Source: Geosiphon pyriformis
Lineage: Eukaryota; Glomeromycota; Glomeromycetes; Archaeosporales; Geosiphonaceae
DNA length: 64,000 bases
Assembly: GCA_016748015.1 (NCBI GenBank)
Contig: JAAOMT010000289.1
Span: 569,639-633,638, forward strand
Direction: 5' to 3'
Part shown: positions 10,181 through 23,396 of the stretch, in pieces
Position numbering within the stretch: position 1 is the first letter of the stretch
Layout of the letters: each line of letters begins with the position of its first letter
Notes under the pieces: model-generated
The model's input: the letters and a program-made list of their open reading frames with translations, nothing else
The model's database searches: none
Told to the model about the DNA's origin: nothing
Made by a program: the position numbers and the translations under genes

Positions 10181-13100
10181 TAAACAATATTAAATACTTT
10201 GATAATAAAAAAAAAATTTTTTTAATTAAATCTGGTTTTAATAATAACATATATTCAGATATAGATAATAAATTTAATGATAATAAAAAAGAAAATACTA
10301 TAATAGAATTTAATAGTAGTTCTCTTTTTGGCTCAACTGCAACAACTTTCAAAGCTAAAAGATTTAATATTGATTTAAATAGTGGCTTTTCTATTGGTAT
10401 AACCAATTTTGAAATGAATAAAGATACAAGTCCTTTCTTTTTTTCTCTTAATATTTTTTTAACAAAAAGTAGATTGACTTAAAAATAGTAAAAACTCAAG
10501 TTGAAATGACTATTAAAAATTTTTTGCATTAGACATTAATTTTTCAGCTATGAAAAGAAAATTGGCAATATCAAAAACTCAGTTCATTAGAAAAAATTTT
10601 TTAACAATCAATAGTTTTAAAAAGGCTACTATCTCCTTAAAATTTGAAAAGATTATCCAATTAATGTTTACATTAGAAAAAGTATAAAAAAACTGCATTA
10701 TCGGCTAAAAATAAAGGAATTATCATAAACACTAATCACAAAAGACAAAGTATTATTCAGATTAGGTTATAGTTATAAAAAAAATTCTTATAAATATGTT
10801 AAAAAAAATAATTATTGCAGTTTTTTTTAAATTTGGTTAAGTAGTGTTAATCTGATTGCAATTTATTGGGCTGTAACAGAAAACTATAATAAAATTTACT
10901 GAATTAGCTTATGCAAATTAATTGGTAACAAAATGGTCATTTTTTATCAAAAAAGACTCAATACATGTGACAAAAGCTGTAAAAAATTGTGAAGTCTAAA
11001 CATTAAAAAATTGGTTTAAAGCACTTCTGTTTATGTTGCTTGTAAAAACAACTGCTTATAATCTTAGTACTTTATTAAAAAAGACTGGTAAAAAAACTTG
11101 CATTATAAACTGTTTATTTAATACTGGCAATAAAAGTTGCTATACAGTAATTGGCTTTGAATCAAAAGAGAAATTGGAATCAGCTTTTTGCACAGAGCCT
11201 ATTTTGAGTAGTGCTAAGTTCTCTTAAGCTAGGATGAATCTGGTTTGTTGTGAAAAGTGTAAGTGTTTTGAACATTTGGCTTTTGAGTATAATGTATTAG
11301 ATATTTGTGTCTTGTTTTTTAAGAAAATATATAAAAAAATTGCTTCTAAAAAAAATTGTTTTTAACTAGTTAAGTTATATGTCAAAAAATATGTTTTTAT
11401 TTTTTGTTTTGCTGTTTTTGGTAGCAAATCTTGAATACAAATAGTTTTATTTGCTTTTTTTTCTGCTAATATTTGCTCTAATTCTGGTTTTGAATTTCTT
11501 TTTTTTAGTATATCATGTATAAAAAAAAGTCTTGTAGTTATTTAAAATAGTTTATTCATTAATGCTTACTTGGCTTTCTTGAAATGCTTTCTAAAGCTTT
11601 TGGCTAATCAAGTATTAAGTATTGTATAAAAATTAAGCATTGTAAATCTGGTACTTCTAGTACTTATTTCTTAATCTTTGTTTTTTGTTTATTTAAATTC
11701 AAAATTGGATTTAGATATAATTTTAAATAATTTATTTGTATTATTTATTCTTTTTCCTTCAATTACAAATAATATAGTTTCAGATTTGGATTTGAATAAG
11801 TCAAAGATTCTAACCACTAAAGTAAGTAGATTGGAATCTAAAATAGTGGCTTTTGAAGTTTTTGTTAATTTAGTTTTAACAAGATTAGATTAGTTGTGTA
11901 CTGGCTTAAGTTTTTTGGTGTTTTTTTTATTTCAATAAGTAATTTGGTTTGAAAATTTGCTATTTGTAATATTTAAGATATTAATGTTTCTGCCAAGCAG
12001 AAAAACATTATTTGTTGGTATATAGAATTAGGAAATATGATTTTAATTATTATGAAAACAAAATTAAGATCTAGTATTAAGTCATAGATTATAAATAAGT
12101 TTAATAGGGTTAACATTTTTACTTCTGATCTGAATGTAAGTTTTTTTGGTATAGATATAATTATAATTATAAACAATTTTCTGGCTTAGTATGTTTTAAA
12201 GATAAATAAGATTCTGAGTTGTTTAATTTTAATCTATTTTTTGTTTAAAAACAAGTTTTTGATTATGATTTTAGGTTTATATGCTAATGTATTTGCTAGT
12301 ATACAATTTGATTAAGTTTTTAATATTAACTTTGTTATTTTCAAAGCTATTAACTCCAGCTTTTTTGTGATTTTGGGTGGTAATTTCAATAAAAATAGTT
12401 CTAAAAAAAGTGCTAACTTAAAGAAATGTTCAAATATAGATCTGATTAATTTATTTAAGGAACATTTTTTGGTAAAAGTTTTTATTTGAAATAACTCTAG
12501 AGGAGCCAAAAAGATTATTAATTATGTTTTTGTTAATAAAAATTTGTTGTTAATAGTCACAATATGTAAGACTGACACTATTTCTGAATTTTTTAATACA
12601 GATCATAAGACAATTGTAGTTTTAATTGGCCTAAAAAGTCTCTTAAATATATGTTTGAATAGTATTTACAACTAAACAAATAAAAATCACTAAAAGTTTA
12701 ATATCAAGAATGCACATAGTGCCAAATAAGCTTGGTTCAAAAAATATGTTTTATTCAAATTATTATTGATAATAAATAGATTTGCAAATGTAAAAGCTTT
12801 TGGTAAGTTAAATAACATATGAGATATTTTAAAAGAGATAATAGTAAATTCAATAAATGTTATTTTTTCTAAACATTGATTTAATAAATTCAAGTGTTTA
12901 AAGAATAAACAATCATTAAAATTTCTTGGACTTGAATTACTGGGTTGTCAAGATTATAAAAGAATTGAGCACAGACAACAGATTTGAGTTTGATTGTTTT
13001 CTTACAAAATAGTTAACAATTAATGATAAAAAGGCTTCTAAAATTGTGATTATAGTTCGAAATAATGTAAATTTGGTAAATACTATTAAATATTTGTTAT

Positions 13101-14549
13101 TAGTTAGAAAGAAATATAAATTGTCTAAGTACCATAAATTAAAAGTTGCTAAAGATATAATCATTAAAAGTACAATTAAAAGATAAATAGAAAATTTCAG
13201 TTTTAACAAAAAAAACATGATTAAAAATATTCTGGATTAGCTTTTTTGCAAAGTGGTTTTAGACCATTTAGTAATTGGAGAGGAATTGGTTCTAAAATCA
13301 GAAAAAGTAAAACTTAAAGTTAATAAAATTATGGTAGATTAAACAAGAAAACACAAAATGTCTTCAATGCTGTTTACTACTTGGTCTTGACAATATGCAC
13401 TATTGGGTTACATAAAAAAAATGCTTTTTTTGAAGTAATAGACAAATTAATATGTATAAAATAGTTATGGTAATTAATGACTTGTCTAATAATAAAGCAG
13501 TTAGTTTATCAAGCATATTAAATAAACTTTGGAAGCATTGTAATAATGAAATATTAGCTTGTATATTAAGTTTGCTGAATTTTTGTTTGGTGTTTAATAA
13601 TATTTCAACTCTTTAGAAGAAAGCATGAGTTTCAATAATTCTTAAACCATATGAATAAAAAAGCATCTTAACAAATATATAGCCTATTGTACTTATTAAA
13701 ACAGCTAAGAAGATATTATTTAAAATTTTATTATACTGTATTTTATCTGTTTATACTAGGTATAATATTTTTTATGATGATAACTTTTCAGTCTTAAAAA
13801 GCATTTATATTTAATCTTTTGTGTTTACTGTTGGATCTATAGTAGAAGATACTTTAAAAAAGAGTCAAAAAATTTGGCTGGTTCTGCAAAATATGCATAA
13901 AGCCTACAATTTAGTCAAGTAGTGGTACCTAAAAGCTAGTTTAAAACAGATAAAAATGTGTAACAAGTTTATTAAGTTTTTTGGAAATATATATGCAAAT
14001 AGAATTAACAGAGTGATAATTAATTTTGGACTTTTAAATAAATATAGAGTGCTAGATAAGCTGAATTAAAACAAAGTTTTCTTATTACTTTTGTGAAAGA
14101 TCTTTTGCTATACAAAATTAAAAAGCAGAAACATTTGTGTAAATACAGAATTAATATGAATCTCATGACAAAAACAGTCAGAATATAAATAAATAGGAAC
14201 ATATTTTTATTTTTTGTGGTAAGTATATTTGTTAATAATATAATTTGGATAGAAAATAATTAGGCTTTAACACAATATATTTTGAATATTGCCAATAAGT
14301 TTTTTGAAATAAATAATATTTCTATCAATAATAATAAAACTGTGGTAATTTTTACTAATCAAAAAGTCATAAAACTTCTTTGTACATTAATAGTTGGCCA
14401 ATTTTTATAGCTAAGTATAATAAATCTCACTAATATTTGGGTATTTTTTTGTTAATAGAAAATTTGTTTAAGCCCAGTTTTGCCAAAACACATTTAAATA
14501 TTAAGTTCTTTTTAACTTAGTTCTCAAGAAAGTATTATCTAATAAACAG
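10180..14549 (+). mobile_element. Heavily decayed LINE, 5' and central part
   Basis: Translation shows ORF1 and ORF2 remnants full of stops and frameshifts. They align in order with the LINE at 21.5-28.2 kb or with other glomeromycotan LINEs. Seen are an ORF1 patch near 11075-11225 (GKKTCIINCLFNTGNK), a coiled segment near 11800-11890, the endonuclease patch near 12370-12620 (GGNFNKN ... KKIINYVF ... FFNTDHK) and RT pieces near 13490-14540, including QNMHKAYNLV. Codons have drifted to A/T and the copy is far more eroded than the second LINE; it appears to be a different subfamily. The reading stops at the A1 LTR and resumes at 19151. Confidence 0.75.
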
Positions 14550-15372
14550 TGTTACAAGTGATTATTTGGGGTCTCAAAGCAAATAACAAATCCGTAACTT
14601 AGTGTTCAATTGATTTAATAGTATTGGTAATATCTAAAGGTTTTTGTGATCTAAAGATTTTGGTTAAGTTTTTTGTATAATAGACAGAGATTCAATAGTG
14701 TTTCAGTAGCCTCCCAGAATCACAATTCTATCAAATTTCTTTCTCAGCATGGTGGCCAGTAATCTGGCAGAGATGTCTTTCTGGTAAGCTATTCTTAATT
14801 TATCAAACTTTATACCCTTCTTTTGGGGTCTTTTACCAGGCTATCTTTAACATCAATAATTCAGTACTTTACTTTTTAATCAATTAGCCAATAACAAAAA
14901 ATAACAAAATAACAGAGAAGAAAAAAAAAAAAAAAAAGAAATAACCCAAGACAATGAATATTAGTATTTTATTAATAGCCATGATCAAGAGCTATTGTTT
15001 TAGTATGATCAAGTATGGATTACTATTAACATGTAGAGTTGATAGTAGAGAGTGGTCTTGAGATAGTGAATAATTATTTATTGATATTTGTGATGTGGAA
15101 AGTTGCTTAGATTAAATCTAAACTAAGAAGTCTGTTCTTTCTACTTCTAATGCTACTGCTATATATACATAATTGAGATTTCTTAATTCCTTAATTCTCC
15201 ATACCAGGAATCCTGAAATTTCTGAAATCCTGTAATTCTTTGTATAAGAATTCTGAAATTTCTGGAATTCTGCAATTCCTTTGAGAAAAATCCTGGAATT
15301 CCACATTTACTATGTTTACCTCTGATTAGCTAATTTATATACTAATATACTTCCTATATTCTATGAGTAACA
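14550..15372 (-). repeat. 3' LTR of A1
   Basis: 823 bp, matching 18284-19146 and the LTRs of A2. It contains a TATATATAC promoter box near 15160-15170 and, beyond it, GAATTC/GGATTC-rich U3 minisatellite units at about 15190-15305. A polypurine tract (AAAAGAAAGAAATAA on the minus strand) abuts it at 15373. Confidence 0.9.
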
Positions 15373-15399
15373 TTATTTCTTTCTTTTAATATTGAGCTC

Positions 15400-18283
15400 T
15401 GTTGAGATTCCCTAATTCTAACTCTCCATTTTTGAGTATTTCTTGAACTTCTTTTCCAAATTTTATGAGTGGTGTTGGTGTCATGTTCATCTGAAAGTGG
15501 CCACACATGACTGGTACACATGTGTGCTGACTGTTTTAACTGAGTTGGAGCTCTTGCATCATTTAGTTAAGTACAGCATTGGTTTTAACTAGCCAGTTAT
15601 TACTAATAAGAGCTTGATACTAAGTGGCTTCTATCACTAAGACTTTGATTAATACAGTGATGCCATTGACTTTAAAGAAAAAGTCATCAATTTTGCCAAT
15701 AGGAGTCTTTGTGGCTTCATCAGCTGTAAAAATTCTGGTGTTGGCAGTATAATCAACTTGGCAACTTAATTAGTCCATGAATTGTTATGTAATAATACTG
15801 TCTGTTAATCTACTATTAAGGATCAGTTTGATGGACTGATCATCAACTTTGGCATCTGTGTACATCATGATGATAGATTTTACATCAAGAGCAGCTCTAC
15901 TAAAAAGAGGTACTTCTCAATCTCAAAAGGAAAAATTGCTGCTAACAACTTGTCATCAATGACAATTGCTGATGAAATGTTGCTGGTAAGTGATTTTTGG
16001 TTTGTTTCCAAGTTGTTGGATAAAGCATTTTTTGGAGTAACCAGAAGACTTAAATAGTTCTGAGAACTCAGATTTTGGGCATACCTAGTTCCTGAATTTC
16101 TTGGACATAATTTTGAGGGTTGTTGAGGTGTGCTGAAGATCAGTTAATAAACAACTATTGCCAATCTCCAGTTTTGTTAAATGGTTCTTGGCCTCTGATT
16201 TCTATTGGGCATAGTTATTTGTGGTGGTGTTTGAATAGATTGAGGTTGATAAACTAGTTGTGGCTGTGGTGGTTAATATATTATGAATATCACTGGTTGA
16301 TATATTGAAGATAAGTATAATTGCTGCATCATTGGTGCTTGATATATTGGCTGAATTACTTGAACATAATGTGATTGATGTTGGTAATATTCTTGTGATT
16401 GATTACTGACATAATTCTGAGTTTGGAGTCAGCAATCGGAGTTTCAATATTAATTTTCCAATCATTAATTACTTAACTATTTTTGACATTCAAATTGCAG
16501 ATGTTCTTGTTTATCACAATAATAGCACATACATATTTCCTGCTGTCACTATTGATTGGTTAAAGATGATAGATGCAATTGATTTTGGAAATGATTCACA
16601 TTTTTTTGATTATTTTATTATTGTAGAGGTTAATAAATGGCTTAATTGTTAGCTAAATATTCCTCTAATTTCTGATTGATTGAGTCACTAAATTGCTTTA
16701 GCTTGGAATCCAAGTCAGATGATTTATTCATTACTAAATTTATGGCTTGGGCATAGTTGGCTTTGAGTTCAGCTGCTTCAAAATTCCTGGCATTTGTAAC
16801 TGCAGCTTAAAAGTCTGCTGGATGTAGAGAATATATATGTTAAAGGATATTACTGTGCAGACCTCTAATGAATTGATTAAGAATTTGTGGTGCTGTGAAA
16901 TAATTGGCTTGAATTGCCTGAATTTGGCACAGATTCTTGTGGAAGTGTCCAAGGTAGATAGTGACTGCTTCATTTTCTCCTTGTTTGATAATGATAAAGA
17001 TATTTGCTAGACAATTAATACTATTATTGTTGCTAAAATATCATAAGAACTCAAGTTTGAATGCATTAAAATCTTGAGGTTTGTTGGCCAAGCTTTAATA
17101 TTATAAGTTGGCAGTATCTTGAAAAAAGTATGAGATGGTTTGCATGGCTCTGGCATCATTCCATCCATTGGCTGTGATGGCTTTTTTGACATTGTTTAAC
17201 CACATCTAGGCATTATTTTCTTTGCTGGTAAATTTTTTGATCTTGGTAATTGGTACGTATGCCATTTGTTGTTGTTGTTGTGACAGTTGTTGGAATGGTT
17301 ACTACAATTGTTGTTAATGTGGTAATTGTGGCTGTTGAATCAGTTCAACTGGTGGCTAACTAATTATGTTTATCAGAGGTAAGTTTTGTTGATTAATTAT
17401 GTTAGGGTTTGGATCATTTTGATTTTGGGGAGTTTGAAGATTTGAAGTTTCAATTTTTGGATTTTCTAAAATTGAGTTTTACTGAGTTTGAACATTCAAG
17501 GTTTCAATTTCCAGGTTTTTGACAATCGGGTTTTGGTAATTGAATTTCTGATTGTTATCTTTCTTTTTTTCTGATTCAGTTACTTCTCAAGGACTTGCAA
17601 TTCCAAAATCTGGTGAAAATAGTGGTAATCGAAATCTTAATAGCATTGGTAATTGCAATTTAAATTCCTCAAAATATTTATTATAGGTTCCTAATAGATC
17701 AGTTTTTGATTGTTTACTTTGAAATAGTATTTGTGCCAATGGGGTTTTCACATTTGATGTAAACACATCTGCTGATGAGATATTAATAGTGCTTTTAGAT
17801 ATATAGTGGTATAATAAATTAATTGGTAATTCAAGTCTTGTTTTCTTCCAAGTAGGTGCTTGTATTCTTTGGGGTGTTACTACTGATGTTTGTAGTTTTT
17901 TTTTGCCTTTGTTTGTGTAAGTAATTGGATATCTTTGTTAAGTGTAAATTTTAATTTTTTTATTAATTTCAGTGAGAATTGTTGTGAAATTATAATTTGC
18001 TAGTAGGCTGGTATTTTGAATTAATTTATTGTAAACATTTTCTCTTGTTGAGTTAGTTTCTACTGGTATTCCTAGCAAATATAAAATTTTTTTGTTGATG
18101 TAGAAATTGAAAACTGATTTTGCTAATAGGTGGTTGTTGGTTAATCCCAAGTGTTGACAATAATGCTGAAACAAGAATTTGGTGAATTCTAAATGATTTG
18201 TTCCTATTTTTTCTGGTTCTGCTATTTTGAATTGTTGTTAGTACTGGTTTTCTGTAAGATTATATTTCATAGGAAGCACCAAA
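15400..18283 (-). pseudogene. Gag and protease remnant of A1
   Basis: Reading down the minus strand: a primer-binding site TGGTGCTTCC begins at about 18282. Gag follows with many stops, then a CCHC knuckle CYYCDKQEHLQFEC near 16500-16540. Next comes the protease region near 15570-15960, with MMYTDAKVD and a degraded active site (LILNSR where A2 has LILDSG). The reading then passes to GELELGNLNRAQY, equivalent to the C-terminus of the A2 3' ORF. The protease aspartate is changed to Asn. Confidence 0.75.
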
Positions 18284-19146
18284 TGTTACAAGTAATTATT
18301 TGAGATCTCAAAACAAATAACAAATCCATAATTTGGTGCTTAATTAATTTAATAGTGTTGGTAATATCTGAAGGTTTTCGTGATCTGAAGGTTTTAGTTG
18401 AGTTCTTTGTATAATAGACAGAGATTCAATAGTGTTTCAGTAACCTCTTAGAATTGCAATTTCATCAAATTTTTTTCTCAGCATGGTGGCTGGTAATCTG
18501 GCAGAGATGTCTTTCTGATAAGCTATCCTTAATTTATTAAACTTTATACTCTTTCTTTGGAGTCTTTTACCAGACTATTCTTAACATCAATAATTTAGTA
18601 CTTTACTCTTTAATCAATTAGTTAACAACAAGAAATAACAAAATAACAGAGAAAAAAATAAAATAAAAGAAAAAAATAAGCCAAGACAATAAATGTTAGT
18701 ATCCTGTCAATAGCCATAATCAAGAGCTATTGTTCCAGTATAGTTAAGTATAGATTACTATCAAAATATAAAGTTGATAGTGGAAAGTGGTTTTGAGATA
18801 GTGAATAATTATTTATTGATATTTGTGATATGGAAAGTTGCTTAGATTAAATCTAAACTAAGAGGTCTGTCTTTTCTACTTCTAATACTACTACTATATA
18901 TACATAATTGAGATTCCTTAATTTCTCAATTTTTCATACCAGGAATCTTGGAATTTCTGGAATTCTGCAATTCTTTTGAGAAAAATTCTGGAATTCTGGA
19001 ATCCTGCAATTCTTTGTATAAGAATCCTGAAATTTCTGGAATTCTGCAATTCCTTTGAGAAGAATCTTGGAATTCCATATTTACTATGTCTATCTCTGAT
19101 TGGCTAATTTATATACTAATATACTTTCTATATTCTATGAGTAACA
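18284..19146 (-). repeat. 5' LTR of A1
   Basis: 863 bp, 40 bp longer than its partner because the U3 GAATTC/GGATTC minisatellite (about 18945-19075) carries an extra unit. Termini TGTTAC...GTAACA. Confidence 0.9.
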
Positions 19147-19150
19147 ACAG

Positions 19151-21300
19151 TTTTTCTATTTGGTTTTAGCAGTTTTATAACTTATTAATAATTATTAGAT
19201 ACAGTTTAGTTTTATATTTAAGAGTATATATTAAAAATAAGATGTTATGTTTAGAAAAAAATTAAAATCTAAGGTTAATTTGCCAAGAAATTTTTTTAAT
19301 AAAGCATTACATTATTTTTCTTTTTATGGACTTAAAACATTTAAACAGATACAAGTAAAAAACAAAATTGCTTTGTTGATTGAATTCTTTAATATACTTA
19401 ATATACTTAATATCCTTAGTCAATTGCCTAATCATTATTTTTTGAATTTGCAAGTTTTAAAATAAGTTTTAATAAATCTTTTATAGTATTTTATTAGATT
19501 AAAGATTAGTTTTGTAAACAATTTTTTAGCAAATGTTGTAAAATTTTTTTTGAATAATAAGATATCTTTAATTAACAATTTGTCTTGTGTATTTTGTGAT
19601 GCTGGTTATTTTTCTATGTCTGTAATTTTGGATGACTTCTTTTATTATAATATGATTTCTTTTTTGAAGTATTCTGGTGTTGTTTTTGGTAATAAATGGC
19701 TAGATAAATATGAATTGGTAATAAGTTGAAAAACTTTTCATTACTAAAAAAAATTGGGTTCTAGAAATTCAATGTCTTTGTGGTTTAAAAAAGTTTTAAT
19801 CTACATAAATAATTATTCTGTTAATACTGGTGTAATTGCTCTTGCTTTTGGCTGTTTAAATGTTATTTATTCAGACAGCTTTTCAAATATTAAGAAACAT
19901 TTATATAAACTATGAATTAATGTTTTTAATATTTACACAGACAAATCTTTGAAACATTTAAGTATTGTAGAAATTGCTGATAAACAGTGACTTATTTTTC
20001 TAATATTAAGATGGATATGAGTGTTGAGATGCATAAATTGTTGTTTTTTATACTAATGAAACTTTAGACAATTGCTTTGATATTAAAATATATGTTTTTA
20101 TTTTGCTTGATAGTTGTATATATAGACAGTCAAACAGTCTTAAATGCATGTACTTTAGAAATCAAACTGTATCTGCTGAATTTTTAGAACAAGTACTAAA
20201 TGAAAAAGTATTATATTGTTAATTTAATCAAAATTAAAGATATTTTGGTTAAGTAGATAAAAATCAAAAATTATTTAAGAAATAGTAGTACTAACAGAAC
20301 TAATGCTTTCACATACAATATAACATGTTCAGATTTTGTTTTCTCTAAAAGAATTAATAAAAAACATATTATGGCTGATAGTTAGATAATATTAGAAAAT
20401 ACTTATTACTTTGTTTAAAATATTTATCAAACTGTTTGTTATGCTTAATAAAAAAACTGGTTCTGGTGCTGGAGTTATGAATAAGATGATAATTAATAAT
20501 ATAGATTAGGCTAGTACTGTAAAAGTTTGGCATCCAGACTTATATATGTCTTTAGAATTTACAAGTAGGACTTCAGTTCTACTTTATACATATTTGATAA
20601 AAATAGTTCAAAGAAAACTGTTTATTGCTATTAGAAAGAAACTTTATAACAGAAGTTATCTTAGGATATTATGCTTAATATAAAATAATATTAAACTACC
20701 TAATTATGTTTTTACTTGTTTAAAAGAAGCAAAAACACATTTTGAGATCTTGTTAAGTTATATAAATTTATAAAAGTCTTTAGTAATTAGATGTTTTTTA
20801 TTGTCATCTTTAATATTATGAACTTTTTTTTTGGGAATATTAAATATTAGTATTTATGTGGCTTTATGTAAAGATTTTGTTTTTAAAAATTGAACAAATA
20901 AAACAGTTTCAATTTATGACAATAGAAAGAAAACTGTGTTGATAATAGTTGATTTTGCTTAATGCTTAGCTGTGAAACATTAGAGTAAACTATAGTTGTT
21001 TGGAGCAAAATTCAAAATAGATATAAAAAAGAATGGCTTAATTAGTAATATAGAAGTAGTTTTTTTATTTTCTTGTAGAGTGTTTTATTGTTTATTAGTA
21101 AGAGTTATTTGTTTGTTTAATATTGTTAAATCTTTTATTATAAGTTTTGGTTTATATAAGACTTGTTTTTTTTTAAGCATTTATGATGTTGTAAATGTAT
21201 ATATAAGTGTGTAATATTGCTTTAATTGGCCTAAATAATTGGTTATATATAGTAAGCATATAAGTTATATTTGATTAAATTCACTTAGTTTGTTTTTGTA
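19151..21300 (+). mobile_element. Heavily decayed LINE, 3' part (continues from 14549)
   Basis: The reading interrupted at 14549 resumes here. FFNKALHYFSFYGLKTFKQI (near 19285-19345) matches DFLNDAFHHSFLYGLKTFEQ of the second LINE at about 26160-26220. Later patches correspond to the RNase H region and to the C-terminal region. The end near 21220-21300 (ATTGGCCTAAATAATTGG) matches the 3' UTR start of the second LINE (ATCGGCCTGAGTGGCTGG, near 28090). All frames carry stops. Confidence 0.7.
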
Positions 21301-21354
21301 TATTAGATAATAATTAAATTATACTTATTAATTAATAAAAAAAATTAAAATTAA

Positions 21355-21422
21355 GATTAATAGATTTATAACAATTTGTTACAAATTTTTTTTTGTAACA
21401 GATTATTATAAATCTATTAATC
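21355..21422. repeat. 31-bp inverted repeat, possible hairpin or foldback element
   Basis: Arms at 21355-21385 and 21392-21422 match at 29 of 31 positions, separated by six T. Each arm starts GATTAATAGATTTATAA from the outside and has TGTTACAAA next to the loop, echoing the TGTTAC/GTAACA ends of the LTR elements nearby. It lies between the two LINEs. Confidence 0.7.
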
Positions 21423-21605
21423 CAAAAAATAAAATAAATTTAATTATCATTTATTCTAAAAAAAAAAATTCTTCTCTCCTTCATCCCAAATTCCTAAAAA
21501 AGAGTCAAAAAGTTTTTTGAAAAAAGTTTTTTTACAATTCAGTATGATAAATCTAAACCCTTTATTCTTGATTACAAGACCACCATTGGCTGTAGTATTG
21601 CTGTT

Positions 21606-23396
21606 ATGAAGAAAGCTGCTAAAGCTTCTGTGTCTGGTGGTGGCTTCAGACCTATTCTCCTGAGTAAAAAGAGAAGAGACAGGGTTTTGGAAGGTGGTTC
21701 TGGTGGTAATAATGTCAGTTCTAAAGTTTGGAAAAGTAGCTTATGGGATTCTGAGACTGGTGAAACCACTGAGTCTGAGAGTGTTGACATGGAAGAGAAA
21801 TGTCTGGTAGAGGAAACCAGTTTCGACTACAGTAAAGGCGGTGCTCTTGCTGAAAGAGATCATGATTAAACACTTACAGGTATAAAAGTCAAAACGAAGA
21901 AGGCACTGGGCAAACCATTGAGGAAAATTGATTTTTCGCTCGACAATAATGATGATGATGTTTTTCTTGATATTTTGTTGGCACTTCCCACGCCTGTCAA
22001 AAAGTTGGTTGCCATTTCCATCTGTAAATCTTTCACTTTGAATATTGGCTTGGACAAGATTACTGGGAAATCATCTTAGGAGAAATTGGTGGTAGTCAGA
22101 AAATTGTTTTCAAGAGTCAATGGTTTTGGGAGGGTCTTTACCCCCTCAAAATTTGCTGGGATCATCTGGGCAACATTCACTTCTAAAGCGAGTTTGGTGA
22201 AGGCTACCAAAATGGCTACTGATGCGAAAATTCTGGTGAATACTGATCTCAGAAAATCATCTGGACATTTAGATTAGGCTGTGGTGTTAAAAAAAATTCT
22301 GGTTGGAACATTAGCTGAGGCTGTGCATGCTGCTCTCTCCAATTTTGGTATAATTAAGTCGATTAAGATGCAGTTGGTAGGGCTGTGGCAAAAAGCTGTG
22401 ATGGAATTTGAGCAATTAGACCAAGCTGATTTGGTCACAGCTGAATGGTCCATCCTTATTGGGAAGGATGTGGTGCATGTTGCGAAATCAGACAAAAACA
22501 AAGAAACATGGGACAAGAGAGATGTTCATAAGGCTTTGTTGTATACTCTACCTGTGGAAACAAATGCACATAATATATGGGATTACATCAAATCTGTTGG
22601 TGGAAAGACTTGTGTAATCGACCGTCATCTGGTTTCATATGCTCAAGCCAGGTGCGCCGCTGTCTGTTTTGACTTTGCTAATTCATTGAATGCAGTCATG
22701 GGTACAATGCCTGTGCTTAGAGGTGCAAACTTGCACTGGTCTAGTCTCATAATGGCTAAGTATGCTAAGTGTGGGAACTCAGGTCATACATCTCTAGATT
22801 GTGCTGCTGGTGGGAAGATCCCTTCTAGTAGTCCCCAGTGCAGGATACTTTCAGATTCTGATAAAGGCAGACTTGCTACCATTTACGCCAGATGCTCAGC
22901 TTCAGTTGCCCATCCTGTGTCTTTTGGTAGTGCCTCTTGGGCACAAATTGTTGTAGGATTTTCTTTTCTTTCTCTTCCAGTTCAGAATGGTTTGTTGAGT
23001 ACTGGCTCCTCTTTAGAAGTGAAGCCTGCCCCACAGGTGTTTTTGGCATTGAATGATAGGTTTGCCACTCTTAAGCACAGTCTTGCCAGTCTCACAGAGC
23101 ATGTTGATAAGCTGGCTAAGAGGTTGGACACACCTGAACTGACAGTTTCTCAGCTTAGCCTTGGATGTCAACCATTGGTGACCCTTTCATCACAGAATCA
23201 AGGGGCAGATATAGTGATGAGTGAGAGTTCAGGTGTGGCCACTAGTGGTGAAACTGTTGTGGGAGCAGTGTTATTTGATAATTCTGTTATCACAAAGATG
23301 GAGGAAACATTAAGGAACCTTTTGGTAACAATTATGAGCTTTTCGGCTAAAATGGAAAATGGTGGTTCAGTTCCTGATACTCGTTCTTCCCAATGA
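21606..23396 (+). pseudogene. LINE ORF1 (nucleic-acid-binding protein) with three in-frame stops
   Basis: One frame runs from ATG at 21606 to TGA at 23396, broken by TAA (21867) and TAG (22078 and 22276), each where a Gln codon is plausible. The part from 22281 is open for 371 codons. It has an RRM-like region (LSNFGIIKSIKMQLVGLWQK) and a retroviral-type knuckle YAKCGNSGHTSLDC, whose first Cys is now Tyr (TGT to TAT). The tail is Ser-rich with a short coiled stretch (LTEHVDKLAKRLD). It overlaps ORF2 by the four bases ATGA. Confidence 0.8.

Larger units (their letters stand above)
14550..19146 (-). mobile_element. Ty3/gypsy LTR element A1, internally deleted (Gag-PR only)
   Basis: A complete two-LTR element on the minus strand, flanked by the 4-bp target duplication ACAG (14546-14549 and 19147-19150) inside the LINE relic. 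LTR termini are TGTTAC...GTAACA. The internal part (15373-18283) holds Gag, a zinc knuckle and protease, then jumps straight to the last residues of the 3' accessory ORF and the polypurine tract. RT, RNase H and integrase are missing. Compared with A2 about 5.3 kb is absent, so this copy is non-autonomous. Confidence 0.88.
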
